A DNA stretch of 64,000 bases from Haematococcus lacustris (Eukaryota > Chlorophyta > Chlorophyceae > Chlamydomonadales > Haematococcaceae): assembly GCA_030144725.1 (NCBI GenBank), contig JASKMD010000027.1, positions 2,115,535-2,179,534 of the forward strand, read 5' to 3'. Below are positions 21,661-34,429 of the stretch, piece by piece (the first letter of the stretch is position 1; each line of letters opens with the position of its first letter). The notes under the pieces were generated by a model, which made no database searches, was not told where the DNA came from, and was given only the letters and a program-made list of their open reading frames with translations. A program made the position numbers and the translations under genes.

Positions 21661-24300
21661 CCCGTCTTGGGCGGGCAGCATGGAGCGGGCGCTAGTAGTA
21701 GCGACCAGCCAGCCCACTCTAGCCATGCCATGCCCACACACCACACTAACCCAGCCCATCCCTCCCCCAAGGGGACGGCAGTAGGAGAGCCAAGCCAAGC
21801 ACATGGGGGGTTGCCGGTCCGTACTGTGCGCCATAGCTCGGTGGTGGGGGTGGGGTGGGGTGATTCGTGGTGATGGTAGTGGGGGTGGGGGTGATGGTGG
21901 TGGGGGTGCCAGTTGGTGTTGTTAACCCTTTTCCGCCACAACACAGCCACCGCCCAGGCTGCAATGCATGAGCAGCAGCAACAGGCTGCAGTGCATGTGT
22001 TGCAGTGCATGTGTTGCAGTGGATAAGCAGCAGCAGCAGGCTGTAGTCCATGAGCAGCAGTGCATGGACAACAAGTTGTATGTGTGTAGCAATGCATCCT
22101 TGTTTCAGCAATCAGCAGCATGGCTGTCCTGAGCTTCCGTTTAGTTCCATGCCACACACCGTGATTGTAAGCAGTGAATGATCAAGATGTAATGATGAAG
22201 ACAGTGGTGGTCATCAGCAGTAAATTGCGCACGAATGATACTTGGTCATGATGGTCATGATGTAATGAAGAAAAGGTGGTGGTCATTAGCCGTGTATCCT
22301 CTCAAACGATTCCTACGCCCCTTGTATGGACAACACCACCACGCGGTGATGCGCTAATGCTGCAAACGTGGTAGACACCTTCTACCTACCCCCTTAGCAT
22401 GTATGCATCACGGTCATGCCTAGCAAATGCAGGCCTGGCAGTGATCCACGCCCAATGTGTCACAGCTAGCTGGACTACGGATGGTACCTATAGTGGAGGC
22501 TCACCACATCCAGCCACATGCTAGGGTGTGGTGCGCCACATGCCCCTTGTATGGACAACACCACCACACGGTGATGCGCTAAGGCCGCAAATGTGGTAGC
22601 CACCCTCTACATACCCCCTGTGCGGCTAGTACCTATCATAAGCCAACACAGCTGGTGTGGTACACTATGATGTAAGCCAACACAGCCGGTGTGGTACACT
22701 GTGATACCAATATACTGGCTCACTGCGCACCTACATACCCAGGGACAGTGGGCTGACAACCGGTTAGTGCATGGATGGCCCGCTTGTATGGACAACCCGT
22801 CTTCGCAGCGTTCTCGTGTTCTTGCCGTTGATACCATCACATGCCTTACCAAGCCTTAATGTAATGCACTACTCACGAGGCGCAAGTGATAACATGGTTT
22901 GCAGCTGAATGCCGGGTACCCCTAGTGTCGCCCTCATGCACCGACCACATGCACCATGGATGCGTCTCCAGGAACTAGCTGTGTGGCTGGATCACTGCCA
23001 GTCCTGCACTTGCTAAGCATGACCGTGATGCTTACATGTTAAGGGGGTATGTAGCAGGTGGCTACCACGTTTGCAGCATCAGCGCATCACCACGTGGTGG
23101 TGTTGTCCATACAAGGGGCGTAAGCATCATTCGTTCGCAATTTACTGCTGATGACCACCACTGTCTTCATCATTACATCTTGATCATTCACTGCTTACAA
23201 TCCCGCATGAAACTGAACGGAAGCTCAGGACAGCCATGCTGCTGATACAAGGTTCATGCATGACAGCCTGCTGCTACTGCTTATCCACTGCAGTACATGC
23301 ACTGCCACCTGCTGCTGCTGCTCATGCACTGCAGCACACCTGCAGCCTGTTGCTACCTGCAGCTTGCAGTGCCACACACCTACAGCATGCTGCTGCTGCT
23401 CATGCACCGCAGCCTGCTGCTTATCCACTGCAGCCCGGGCGGAGGCTGTGTTGTGGCGGGTAAGGGGGGAATGGGAAGAAGGAAGGGGGGGGGGGGAGGT
23501 GCCCATCAGACCTGCAACCAAGGGGCGTGCACGTGAGGGAGGGAGATCAGGCTGGGTCTCAGCCACTTACCGGCTGGGACCCTAACCATTTATAAGAAGG
23601 GCTAGGGATAGGGGAAAGGGGTGCAGAGGGAGGCAGGGAGAAGGAGAAGAGGGGGTTGCTCCTGGTTGCTGGGTAGGGTAGGGAGGGGACTACGATGTCG
23701 GGGGGGAGGTGAGGGGAAGGGGGGGGGTTGGGGGAATAGGAGACTTGGAGGTGTTGGTGATGGGACAGGGTAGGATTAGGGGGAAGGAGCCAAGGGGTTG
23801 GAGTGTGACTGTTAGACCTGCAGCAAGCAAGGGGCATGCTTGTGATCAACAACCAACGACATGCATGACTAGAGGTGGGCAGGCTAGTCAAACACCCCAG
23901 CAACGCCTGGCTGCCGCTCCTGGCTGGGCTGGGCTGTGCTCATTCAACATAGTAACACAACAAGGGTGACCTACAACAATAAGGTGACAGCACATTCAAC
24001 ATAGTAACACAGCAACAATGTTGGCTGCTGCTCTACGCCACTGCCGCCTACCGCCTGCAATCACCAAGCATGCTACACATGTCATGCTCATCTCAAGGCT
24101 GTTGCCACCCTGCTGGCAAGCATGGAGGCATGGCTGCAGCAGCCTATGCTAGCGCCACACACCTGCTGCCTCGAGTCACGCCATGCAGCATTCGCACGCA
24201 GTTAACATGTCATTGACCTGGGCAATCAACATCTCATGGACCTGTCATGGGATGCTTCTCCTGGCTGCTGCTCCAGGATGCTTTTGGCTGTTGCTTCTGG
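21100..24300. repeat. Large imperfect palindrome (foldback), axis near 22,650-22,680
   Basis: Several segments left of about 22,680 recur inverted at mirror positions on the right. Sequence at 21,540-21,660 matches 23,740-23,840. The (AGCAGCAG)-rich stretch at 21,930-22,140 matches 23,220-23,450. The segment with CTTGTATGGACAACACCACC at 22,319 matches the reverse complement near 23,100, with a further copy at 22,550. The CAATCACCAAGC segment mirrors at 21,180 and 24,060. Arms are diverged (estimated 75-90 percent). No transposase is seen inside, so it may be a foldback element or an inverted duplication of the copy B repeat. Confidence 0.7.
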
Positions 24301-24524
24301 CTGCTCTTGGCTGCTGCTCCTTGCTGCTCCTAGCAGCTGGCTGCTCCTGGCTACTCCTGGCAGCACTTGGTTGCTGCTCTTGGCTGCAAGGTAGGGTAGA
24401 GAGATCAGCTGACTCTAGGGCTGTACGCGCCCTTCCACAACTGCAGGGGAGGGGAGGGGAGGGGAGGGTAGGGGAGGGGTGGGAAGGGGAGGGGGAGGTG
24501 AGGGGAGGTGAGGGGAGGTTGAGG

Positions 24525-24672
24525 GGAGGTGAGGTGAGGTGAGGTGAGGTGAGGTGAGGTGAGGTGAGGTGAGGTGAGGTGAGGTGAGGTGAGGTGAGGT
24601 GAGGTGAGGTGAGGTGAGGTGAGGTGAGGTGAGGTGAGGTGAGGTGAGGTGAGGTGAGGTGAGGTGAGGTGA
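24525..24672. repeat. (GAGGT)n microsatellite
   Basis: About 28 near-perfect GAGGT pentamers follow a GGGGA-rich lead. They adjoin an ATGGG array and an assembly gap. Confidence 0.95.
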
Positions 24673-24842
24673 GGGGATGGGATGGGATGGGATGGGATGG
24701 ATGGGATGGGATGGGATGGGATGGGATGGGATGGGATGGGATGGATGGGATTGGGATGGGATGGGATGGGATGGATGGGATGGGATGGGATGGGATGGGA
24801 TGGGATGGGATGGATGGGATGGGATGGATGGATGGGATGGAT
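24673..24842. repeat. (ATGGG)n microsatellite at the gap edge
   Basis: ATGGG pentamers with periodic GGATGGATGGGA variants run straight into the N block. The array probably continues inside the gap and is the reason for it. Confidence 0.93.
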
Positions 24843-25342
24843 NNNNNNNNNNNNNNNNNNNNNNNNNNNNNNNNNNNNNNNNNNNNNNNNNNNNNNNNNN
24901 NNNNNNNNNNNNNNNNNNNNNNNNNNNNNNNNNNNNNNNNNNNNNNNNNNNNNNNNNNNNNNNNNNNNNNNNNNNNNNNNNNNNNNNNNNNNNNNNNNNN
25001 NNNNNNNNNNNNNNNNNNNNNNNNNNNNNNNNNNNNNNNNNNNNNNNNNNNNNNNNNNNNNNNNNNNNNNNNNNNNNNNNNNNNNNNNNNNNNNNNNNNN
25101 NNNNNNNNNNNNNNNNNNNNNNNNNNNNNNNNNNNNNNNNNNNNNNNNNNNNNNNNNNNNNNNNNNNNNNNNNNNNNNNNNNNNNNNNNNNNNNNNNNNN
25201 NNNNNNNNNNNNNNNNNNNNNNNNNNNNNNNNNNNNNNNNNNNNNNNNNNNNNNNNNNNNNNNNNNNNNNNNNNNNNNNNNNNNNNNNNNNNNNNNNNNN
25301 NNNNNNNNNNNNNNNNNNNNNNNNNNNNNNNNNNNNNNNNNN
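24843..25342. other. Assembly gap (500 N)
   Basis: Exactly 500 Ns, a common placeholder for a gap of unknown size. It removes the 3' part of the coiled-coil gene on its right. Confidence 0.98.
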
Positions 25343-26891
25343 CTTCTCCTTCAGCTCCTGGTTCTCCTCCTTCAGCTGCAGCAGCTCCTCCTCAACCTCA
25401 GCCTGAACAACAACAACACAACCACCACAACCACCACATGTCGAGCCTATGCGCATGTGACTACATCTGTGTGTGTGTGTGTGTGTGTGCAGCGTCCCCC
25501 ATAGGCAAATGCCATGCCATGTAATGATGCTGATGTTAATGATAATGATGATGATGATGTTGATGATGATGACCCCCACCCCCCAGCTGACCCCTCTCCT
25601 AACGGGGCAACCGCAGAGGGTTAGGGGCAACCGGCCCCTGCGCTGCGCCTTCCCTGCCAACAGGGGTGGTGGGGCTGACAGGCGCTGCTGCCCGCACTGC
25701 TGCTCTGGCCTAACCCTTGGCAGCTGCATGACGGCTGCAAGTCCACATCCGCCCCTGACCCCAGCCTTAGCCTCAGCCCCTCCTGTTGCCTGGCTGCAGC
25801 TGCCACACCCCTGCAGCCGCGCCCCTACATACTGCAAGGTCGTCAGGCAGGCAGGCCTGGCACCCAGCCGCGACATCCCCAACCCACACGAGGCTGCCGG
25901 TCAGGGTGCAGGCCCCCCTGACCCCCTGACACAGGCCAGGCCCCCCTGCCCCACCTGTCGCTCCTGGTAAGCCCGCACACTGGCCAGCGTGGCCTTCAGC
26001 CCCTCCACCTGCTCCAGGAGGGCCTGGGCACGCTCAGCTGCCTCAGCAGCCAGCCGCGCTTCACGCTGCCCCGCCAACTGCTCCAACTGCCGCAGCTCCT
26101 CTTCATGTGCTTCCTTGTCCTGTGCAGGGCCAGGCAAGGGGGTGTGGCGGACGGGGAGGGAGGGGGAGGGAGGGAGTGAGGGAGAGGGGCAAAAGGGGAG
26201 GGAGGGGGAGGGAGGGAGCGAGGGAGAGGGGCAAAAGGGGAGGGAGGGGGAGGGAGTGGGAGAAGGGAAAGGAAGGGGTGGGGTGAGGGTAGGGTTGGGG
26301 AGCTGGGACTGTCTTCCCTGGACTTTCAAACACCCAGTGCTGCTGCAGAGTACCACACACACACACACACTGCCTCTGCCCACCCCTGCCAGCTGCTCCT
26401 CCCGGATCCAAGGGCCCAGCCCTCTGCTGTCGTTCAGGGCCCTGGCCCTGCCCCTCCACCCCCTGCTGGCAGTGCACCTTGAGGCTCTGAGCCTTCAGGT
26501 CTGCAATCTGCTGCGTCCGCTGCAACAGCTCCGTCCGCAGGTGCTCTGTGACCTCATAGTTGTCCTTCTGGGTCTCTTCCAGATGCTTGGTCAGCAGCCG
26601 GTTCTCGTCGGCAACCTTGCCAAACTGGCTCTTGGTGTCGGCAAGGGCCTTTTTCTTGCGCTGGTTCCTACAGGAAGGCGGTTATCACGACTGACACATG
26701 CTCATCATGCATGGGCTCAATAGGTACTCCTCTGGCTGTGATGTGCTGCTCTGCGCTGAGCTGAATTGTCACTGGCATCGAGGTGCAGGTTGGTGGGCGG
26801 CATGGGTCAGGTGCGACGTTGACTGGGCTTACTCCGCGAGGATGACATATTGGGTGGCACTGAGCTCCGTGGGCGACACTTCGTCCGCCAT
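25343..26891 (-). CDS. Coiled-coil protein, 5' part only (possibly flagellar/basal-body type)
   Basis: Four exons read on the minus strand: 26,891-26,833 (starts MADEVSPTELSATQYVILAE), 26,667-26,478, 26,119-25,955, and 25,402 down into the gap at 25,343. Splices are GT-AG, with the first intron in phase 2 and the others in phase 0. The 158 visible residues are almost entirely heptad-rich coiled coil (for example VADENRLLTKHLEETQKDN and EEELLQLKEENQELKEK). The spacing and charge pattern remind me of CFAP157/BBOF1-like ciliary proteins, but coiled coils give weak matches and I would not name it. The 3' end is missing: left of the gap there is only simple sequence, so the remaining exons must lie within the gap or the assembly is misjoined. 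Confidence 0.65.
26150..26290. repeat. G/A-rich tandem repeat in an intron
   Basis: Three copies of a roughly 55-bp unit built on AGGGAGGGGGAGGGAGGG, with GAGAGGGGCAAAAGGGGA in between. It lies in the intron between the second and third exons of the coiled-coil gene. Confidence 0.8.
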
Positions 26892-28928
26892 GCTCCGCAC
26901 CAACTAAAAGGGTTACCCAAACCTGAGGGATTCCCGCGCTGCTATGACAGTATAAGGTTATACAGCATCGCTGCAGCTGTGGAGTAAGCTCGACATGTTG
27001 ACTTATAGTACATGTGCGAATGTAGGTTTGAGTTATCATCGATGTCAGCTGTCAAGGGCGCCTGATCATCAGTGCGGGTGAGCTGCTGCTGCTGCCGTGT
27101 CTGGTGCTGATGCTCGTGATGTTCCTAGTGATGATACATCTGGTGGTGGTAGTGGTAGTAACTGTGGGCCACAGTGTGGCCGGGAGCCAGAGCTGTCCCT
27201 GCTGTTCGCCAGCTTCCCGAGCCTCACCCTCACCCGTAAGTAGCCAGGTGAGGCACTCAGGCTCTGGAGCCCATCGCCAGCCAGCCAGCTACGAGCATGT
27301 CGCAGCTAGCTGCCGGCCTAAAGCATGTGGCACCAGCATATGGCATACACTGCCGGTGCTGCTGGCTCTCAAAGGGCCTCAAGGGCCCTCGATGACCATC
27401 AATGCCTAGCTATGTGCCTCAACCCTGAGGCATAGTGTGCCCACATCAAGCGAGCATGACGACATAATGAGTCCTTCAGTGTTGAATGTGTGTCTTGCTA
27501 CAATGCTGACATGTGGATTTCATGAAATGCTGCTGTTGCTGCTGCTGGTGATGAGGTGGCCTCATGGTGCTGCAGGGTGCAACAAGCACTTAGTGCCACC
27601 CTGCTGTCAAGCACTGCTATCACCGCTGCGGGCCACTATGCTCAGCTAGGCACTGCTACTATGCACTGCTTTGGCGGCCAAGCTGCCTAACCGCTGACAG
27701 CTGACGCCGTGTAAGCCAGCGTCATATGGGGTGCGTGCAGGTGTGGGATCACGCCGACATCCGTGCCACCCACCCACCCTGCGTATGGCCCTCAGGACCT
27801 GCACCGCGGCAACGCCCCGCCTCAACACCTTCCCATCACCCTCCACCTTCGCATGGTGCAGTGGCTAGCCATCACCTGCAGCAGCACCTGGCCCCTGGGC
27901 ACTGACCTGGCCAGGAGGGGCAGGCCGCCGCAGCTAAACCTCCTCCCTCATCCTTCCCTTCCATTCCTTAATCATCATCCTTCTTAGCAACCTGCTTGAC
28001 CCTGACAAGGCAGCCGCCCGCTGTATTGCGAGGGGCCAGCTCCCCTTGCCTCACTCCCGACTGACTCCTGGCCTGGGTGCGGCCTGAAGGTGGGGTGGCC
28101 AGCCTGACGGCTAACACCTCATGCAGCATAAGCCATTGTCATTGCCAAGGTGGGGTGACATGGGAGGTGAGCTGGGATTGCAGGGGCTACCTCTCACTTC
28201 CCTTTCCATTCAGCTACCCGAGGCCTGGAGTTATCCTGTCCCTTTCCTTTTGGCTACCTAGGCCCTTCCTCCTCAGTCTAGCTGCAACCACCTGTTGACG
28301 GAAAGCAGCAACACAGCCAGCACCCAGCTTTCCCTATCAGCCAAGTTCACCACAGCTGGCTAGGGCAATTGACAGGTATAGGCAACCATGCTCAAAGTAC
28401 AGTGTGCAGCACAGCGTCTGAACCCTTCAGCCCTCTCGCTCCTCCACACAGCAAGGGTCCCTGGAGGCAACAGATAACAGCAATGCCTGCTTGACGCCGG
28501 GGCACCCGGGACAGTAGCGTGTGCCAGCCCCACCGAAGCTGCTAGCGAACAAACGTGTATGCCAGCTCTGGCTTACAGTCCTCGTGGAACCAGGCGCACA
28601 GCTCAGGTCTAGGACTATGCTCTGGTCACGTAGACGTGGTGGGTCACCACCCAGAAATGTCGCAGTCGCAGTCGCTGTCGCAGTCGTACGTTGCTAGCTG
28701 GATGGTTCAATCGTCGTCCCGTCGCAGGTAGGTTGTACTGCACGTGCACGTGGCTTGCCTTGCGCGTCTCGGTGCTCGCAGATTAGGGGAAAAGCAGAAC
28801 GAAGCGGAAGCTGCCTGCGGCCGGGCGAATGGGAATGGGAGAATGGGACTCAACTAACAGAAATCCCATCCCATCCCAAACTCGCTTGTACACCAGCGAC
28901 AACAGACTGACAGCTGCGCTGAGGTCTG
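26892..28928. other. Intergenic region between divergent coiled-coil and allophanate hydrolase genes
   Basis: I see no convincing coding exon. The region must contain both promoters. A run of GTCGCA/GTCGCT hexamers (about 28,655-28,690) and a block around 28,790-28,880 ending in repeated ATCCC precede the downstream gene. Nothing else can be assigned. Confidence 0.4.
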
Positions 28929-31900
28929 ATGTCTACGATGCTGGTGCAGCTACCTGAGGGCGTGCCAGACCTGGGCTTAGCCTCGTTGCGCGCGGCGTAC
29001 AGTCAGGGCCATTCGTCACCTTGCGCACTCGTGCGGCACCTGTACAGCCAATGGGAGGCAGCGGCGTCGGTGTTCATCCACCTGCGGCCCCTGGACGACC
29101 TGCTGGCCGATGCCTCCGTCCTGGAGCAGCAGCCTCCGGAGCAGCGGGGCGTGCTGTGGGGCAGCCTGCTGGGCGTGAAGGACAATGTGGATGTGGGCGG
29201 CCTGCCCACCACTGCAGCCTGCCCTGCCTTCACCTACAGCCCCAGCGCCAGCGCGCCTTTGGTGGCAGCCATGCAGGCCGCAGGTGCGCCACACTCCTAA
29301 GAGCCCATGCTGTAAATATGGCCACGATCTTGGCAGTTGTCATAGCCGTCACCATCTTTCCATCACCACCATCATCACCATCATCATTATCATCATCATG
29401 CAGCAGCAGCAGCATTCCATGGCGTTTGACAATGTACATCATGACCAAACACGCCAGCATGCCTGCATCACATGCTATCAGGCTCCTGGTCATAGCCGTC
29501 ACTGAGGCTGCGCACCCACCAGGCCTGCCCCAGCAGCTGTCCCACTGGCACTGTGGTGGGCCGTGCTGTCCAGGTGCTCTGGTGGTGGGCAAGCTGAACA
29601 TGGACCAGTTCGCTGCGGGCCTGGTGGGCACCCGCTCCCCTTACGGCGCCCCCTGCACCCCCTTTGACGCGCGCTTCATCAGCGGGGGGTCCTCCAGCGG
29701 GTCAGGCGCAGCAGTGGGGGCGGGGCTGCTGACGGCTGCTGTGGGTACAGACACGGCTGGGTCAGGTGCGAGCCAGGGGCAGGGGCAGGGGCAGGGCCAG
29801 GGGCAGGAGCCAGAGCGAATTGTGTAGCTAGGTGAGGTGTGTGCTGGTGGTCACAGTGAGGCTGTTTGACACTTGAGGCATTGAGCAGCAGCAGGCTGAG
29901 AGGAACCAGGCTGAGAGGAACCCTGCCGCCCTGCCCGCTGGCCCCTGCCCCTGCTCACCCGTCCTCCCTGCCGCCTGCCCTGCCCCCTGCTCTGCTCCCT
30001 GCCCCAGCGCCTCTACCCAGCCTGCCCCTAGCCTGTTCAGCCGGCGCTGCCCCTGCGCCTGGCCCGCCCTGTAGGCCGGGTGCCTGCCGGCCTGTGTGGC
30101 TGCGTGGGCTTGAAGCCCACCCTGGGCAGCGTGTCCACCCTGGGCGTGGTGCCCGCAGCCGCCTCCCTGGACTGCCCTACAATATTCGCCCGCAGGTGAG
30201 GCCCGCAGCCGGGCAGGGGCTGCTGCAGCCCTGTCCCCCCTCAGGGGTCAGCGCTGCAGGGGGTGCTGCGGGTGAGCTGGTCAGCCAGGAGCAGTTTTAA
30301 GTGCTTTACAGGTGGCGGCCCAGTGTTGCGGTGTGTGGCCATGCGGGTCCAGCAGCACAGGAGGACGGGAGGACAGCACAGGGGCACCCCTGATCTGCAC
30401 AGCACAGGCCAGGCTGCTGGCTTTGAGAGCCTCGGCCAGCAGCAACGCTCAGCCCCAGCTCAACTAAGTACAAACACAACTGCTGATGGGGTGGTAGCAA
30501 GGGCATGCCCCGAGGCTAGTCTCCTCCTTTGATACACGCCCGACGGGGAGGGCGTTGTCTTTCTTTCTACATGCCTTTCTTTCTATCTACAGACACAATC
30601 AAGTACACAGCCAAGTGCACAACTAAGTACCCAGGGTGGGTCCTTAGCCGCCATGAGGGTCTTTGAGACCTTGAGCAGCTCAGGCTCCCCGGGCTGTTCA
30701 AGTTGACTGCGGCTGCAGCCTGGTGGCACTGGCACAGCACTCCCTAGCTGTACCAGCAGCAGCTCAGCGCTGGGGCCGCTCTTAGCAGCAGCACTAGGCA
30801 GCAGCACTAGGCAGCAGCACAGAGCCAGCCAGCCTGGCGGCAGTTGGCCAGCACCATTGGCAGCGCTGCAGGCTGTGCTGCGGGTCAGCCAGCCAGCGAT
30901 GTGAGGCCAGGAGCAGGTTGGCAGCTCCACTGGTGACAGCCCGGGATCTGGCCAGGCCCTGGGGCTGTGCCCTCCAGCCCTCGGCCTGTGCCCTGGTGCG
31001 CTGCAGCCTCGGGTCAGCCGCCTGCTGCCTGCGCTGACCCCTGCCATGCAGTGTCCCAGACGGCGCTGCATTCATGCGGGTCATGCAGGCGGCGGCACCG
31101 GAGCAGGCGGCGGACGTGTGGCGCCGCTGCCCCCCTGCGCCTCAGGCCAGTGGCAGCAGGCAGGCACACTGCATGCTGCTGTGCCAAGAGCGCAGCGCCC
31201 TGCCACCTCTCTCCCTGCTGCTCAGTCCCCTCAGCCCCTGCTGCTACTGCCGCTGCTGCAGGGTGCAGGGTGCAAAGCTGCAGTCACCCCACACTGCCTC
31301 CCCGCTCGCCTTCTCTTGATGCCTCTGCCGCTGCTGCTGCCGCTGCAGGGTGCACCAGAGCCGTGCACCAGCTTCAGGTTTGCTGTGCCGCCGGCAGCGC
31401 TGACCCCCTGGGGGGGCCCTGGAGGCCCTCAGGCGGCAGGCCAAGCAGCAGAGCAGTTCAAGGCGGCTGCGCTGAGGCTGCAGCAGCTGGGGGGGCAGCA
31501 GGTGGGGCAGCTGCATGTGGCCCTAACGCCTGCTGCCACATGGCCCTGTGCCCTGCGATGGCAGCTGGAGGGTCTAGGGTCACGGCATCCGCTGCAGGCC
31601 CTGTGCCTTGTGATGGCAGCTGGGGTTGCTCTGACTGTGGGCAGAGGGTGGGTGGGTTGAGGGTTTACTGCTCCATCTGCCGCATCCAGGCCGCTGCAAG
31701 GTTCCGCCTCGCAAGGGGCCCTGGGGGGGCTGTGGAGGTCTCTGGGGTCCTGCCAGGGCCATGTGGCTCCTGGCACGGGGAGTCCATGAGGGGCAGGGAG
31801 GGCTGGGCTGTGTGAACACCTGGTGCCTCGCACCAGGGTTGGGGTTAGGGGCAGGGGTAGGGTATACCCATAACCGCTTTGGTTGTGGAGGTCTGCCGGC

Positions 31901-32233
31901 GAGGCACTCAGCCCTGGCGCTGTGCCTGGTGGTGCAGGTTGAGATTGACTGGGCGCCGTTCTGCCGCACCGCCGCCATGCTGTACGGCACCTCCTTTGTG
32001 GCGGAGCGCTGGGCAGGCATACGCGAGTTCATTGAGAAGGGCGCGCCCGCCGCTGCAGCAGCAGGAGGAGACGCCCTGCCCGCTGACCCCAGCACAGCAG
32101 CGGTTGAGGGCCTCACACCAGGCTGCAAGCGGGCGGGTCAGGCTGCACAGCACTGGCTGCTGGCTGATACACGCTTCATGAAGTAGGTGCCTGCCTTAAC
32201 ATTGCACCGCCCGCCCGCCCGCCCGCCCGCCCG

Positions 32234-32304
<71 letters not shown>

Positions 32305-33759
32305 ACCTGCCTGCCTAGTGCTTCAGACACCACCCGCCCACCCTCCTGCCTCACCCGCTGCCCTGTCAGGGTGACTCGCGCCATTCTAGCCAGCGCTGCC
32401 AGTTTCAACGCAGCTGACGTGTTCAGCCACCAGGCAGAGCTGGCAGCGCTGCGGGCGGCTGCAGCAGCACAGCTGGGCAAGGTGGAGGTGCTGCTGGTGC
32501 CCACGGCCCTGGCGCACTTCACCACACAGGTCAGGCCGACAGCTCAGGCCCATAGCGGCTCAGTGAGGCACCCCTGGCCTTGCCCCACGACATGCTGGCG
32601 CCTCACCCCACCCCAACCCCACCCCACCCCACCCACACACCCACCCCAACCCCAACCCCAACCCCACCCCACTCGACCCTGACCCGACCCTACACTGAGC
32701 CCCCACCTTCAGTGCCTGCCGCAACCTGTTGCCTGGCCGGGTCCTCAGGAGGTGTTGAGTGAGGAGGAGCGTGAGGAGCCTGTGTGGAGCCGCAACGCCC
32801 TGCTGGGCCGCTTCACCAACTTCGTCAACCTGCTGGACATGTGTGGCGTGGCCGTGCCCAGCGGCCTCTTGCACCTGGACGCAGACACTGCTGAGCAGCA
32901 GGTGCCAGTGCAGCGCAGAGGGAGGCCGGGGCCCAGGGCAGCAGGGAGGGGCGTGACTGCCTGCCGCCACCCAGGGCAGGGGACCAGAGTGCTGCTGGGC
33001 AGCATCACAGCCTCCAGCTACTGCTCCAACCCCCACATCATCATGATCACCGTCGTCATGATGCTCTGACCTGCAAAGAAGTGGGTGGGTAGGTGGGCTG
33101 GTGTATGAGTGGAGGCAGGCCTGCAGGCCAGTGCGTGTGGCCAGTCCTCGCTCACACCCCACCCTTCACCCCTGTGAGGAGTTGCCGCTGGCCTGCAGAT
33201 TGTGTGCGCTGCTGCATGCAGGCTGAGGCAGCGCTGGCGGCTGGGCAGCTGGGGGCGGAGGAGGCGGCAGCGGTGTCAGCGCGGGTGCAGCTGCTGCGGG
33301 CCAGCCAGCAGCCGCAGGTGAGCCCCTCTTGGCCGGCTGACTCTGACACTGAGTGACCGCTGGCTGCTGACCCGCGTCTTGCAGCACCAAAGTGGCCTCC
33401 TGCTTGGTGATGCCATACCAGCAGCCACTTGCATTACACCCGTCATGTGGGGCGGGGTGGGGCTGGGTGGGGTGGGGCAGGTCCGTAGCGGAAGACAAGA
33501 GTGCACCGCAGTGCTGTGCTGGTCTAGCTGGGCTGCCTGGGCCTTGTGTGTGTGAGCTGCCCCACCGCCTAGAGTTTGACCCTTCAGCCTGGCTGGTCGG
33601 CTGCCTGGCTGGGTGTGTCAGGCGGTGCTCCCCTTTGGCGTGACGCTGCTGAGCCGGGCCTGGCGGGACGAGTGGCTGTGGCAGGTGGCGGACGCCATGC
33701 ACCAGGCCTCAGGGCTGGGCTGCGGCCCCCAGGGGCACGGTACCACACGCCCCGCGTGA
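28929..33759 (+). CDS. DUR2: Allophanate hydrolase (amidase-signature enzyme)
   Basis: Ten exons: 28,929-29,283; 29,574-29,765; 30,075-30,195; 31,052-about 31,145; 31,349-31,501; 31,938-32,182; 32,370-32,529; 32,749-32,901; 33,222-33,317; 33,622-33,759. They give about 568 residues. The amidase Ser-cisSer-Lys triad is visible: Lys in [15 protein letters not shown], cis-Ser in [15 protein letters not shown], and the nucleophile Ser in [13 protein letters not shown] (spliced). Motifs specific to the allophanate hydrolase branch are [29 protein letters not shown] and VEIDWAPF. The enzyme splits allophanate to ammonia and CO2 after urea carboxylase in the ATP-dependent urea pathway of green algae. 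No urea carboxylase lies in the window. The fourth exon lacks an obvious GT donor; a GC donor after CCTCAG keeps frame and is my guess. The protein stops soon after the amidase domain. Confidence 0.9.
32208..32320. repeat. (CCCG)n/(CCTG)n microsatellite in an intron
   Basis: About seven CCCG units grade into about 20 CCTG units inside the intron at 32,183-32,369 of the allophanate hydrolase gene. Confidence 0.92.
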
Positions 33760-33840
33760 CGTGTGGGCTGAGCACACTGCAGGACTGGAGGCCGGATGCC
33801 CTGGTGGCTGTAGGCAGAGGGTGGCGGGGGAGTGGCTGTC

Positions 33841-33845
33841 TGTAA
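33841..33845 (+). terminator. TGTAA polyadenylation signal of the allophanate hydrolase gene
   Basis: TGTAA, the usual chlorophyte polyadenylation signal, lies 81 bases after the stop codon. The distance is typical. Confidence 0.55.
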
Positions 33846-34429
33846 GGGCGGGGCTGCAGGCAAGGGTGGCTGAGCAGGGGTGCGGGGTGCCAAGGTTGAT
33901 GGGCAGGGGCAGGGCATTGGGCAGTTGGGCTGTGGACTGGATGGATTACTCGCGCATGTTTAATGGCTGGCTGGCTTGTAGAACGTGAGAGTTTAGGTCT
34001 GCTTGCTCGGAGCTGGAAGTGTTGTCACGCCCAACCGTTGCCATTGTGACGCCCTTGCTCCTTAGATGCTTGTGAGCTTAAAAGCCCAGCTGGTCTGCTG
34101 AGCTGCGCTGTGGTGACACCTGCAGTCTGCAACCCGGTACAGGCCTGCAAAGTAGCAGTTGTTACACCAAGTTGTTACACTAAAGTGGTCGTGCAGTATA
34201 AGGCTCTGTGGCTAGGCTTGCTGGGTGTTCAAGCAGCAGCAGCAGGCCTCTTCCCTTCACTGCTGTGGCGGCAGCCTGCCCCCCTCCCTAGACTTGTGGC
34301 ACCAGCTGGTGGAGCAGATTGCACCCCCTGACACCCCACTTGGCCTGCAACAGGACCCGGACGTGCATAAGTTCTTACATCCTTGCTCTGCTGGTTTACT
34401 ACTCCCGTCCCGGTGATAATGATGGTGGA
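33846..34429. other. Intergenic region, nothing recognised
   Basis: It holds scattered short direct repeats such as GTTGTTACAC. I see no exon with family similarity between the end of the allophanate hydrolase gene and the LINE 3' end. Confidence 0.4.
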
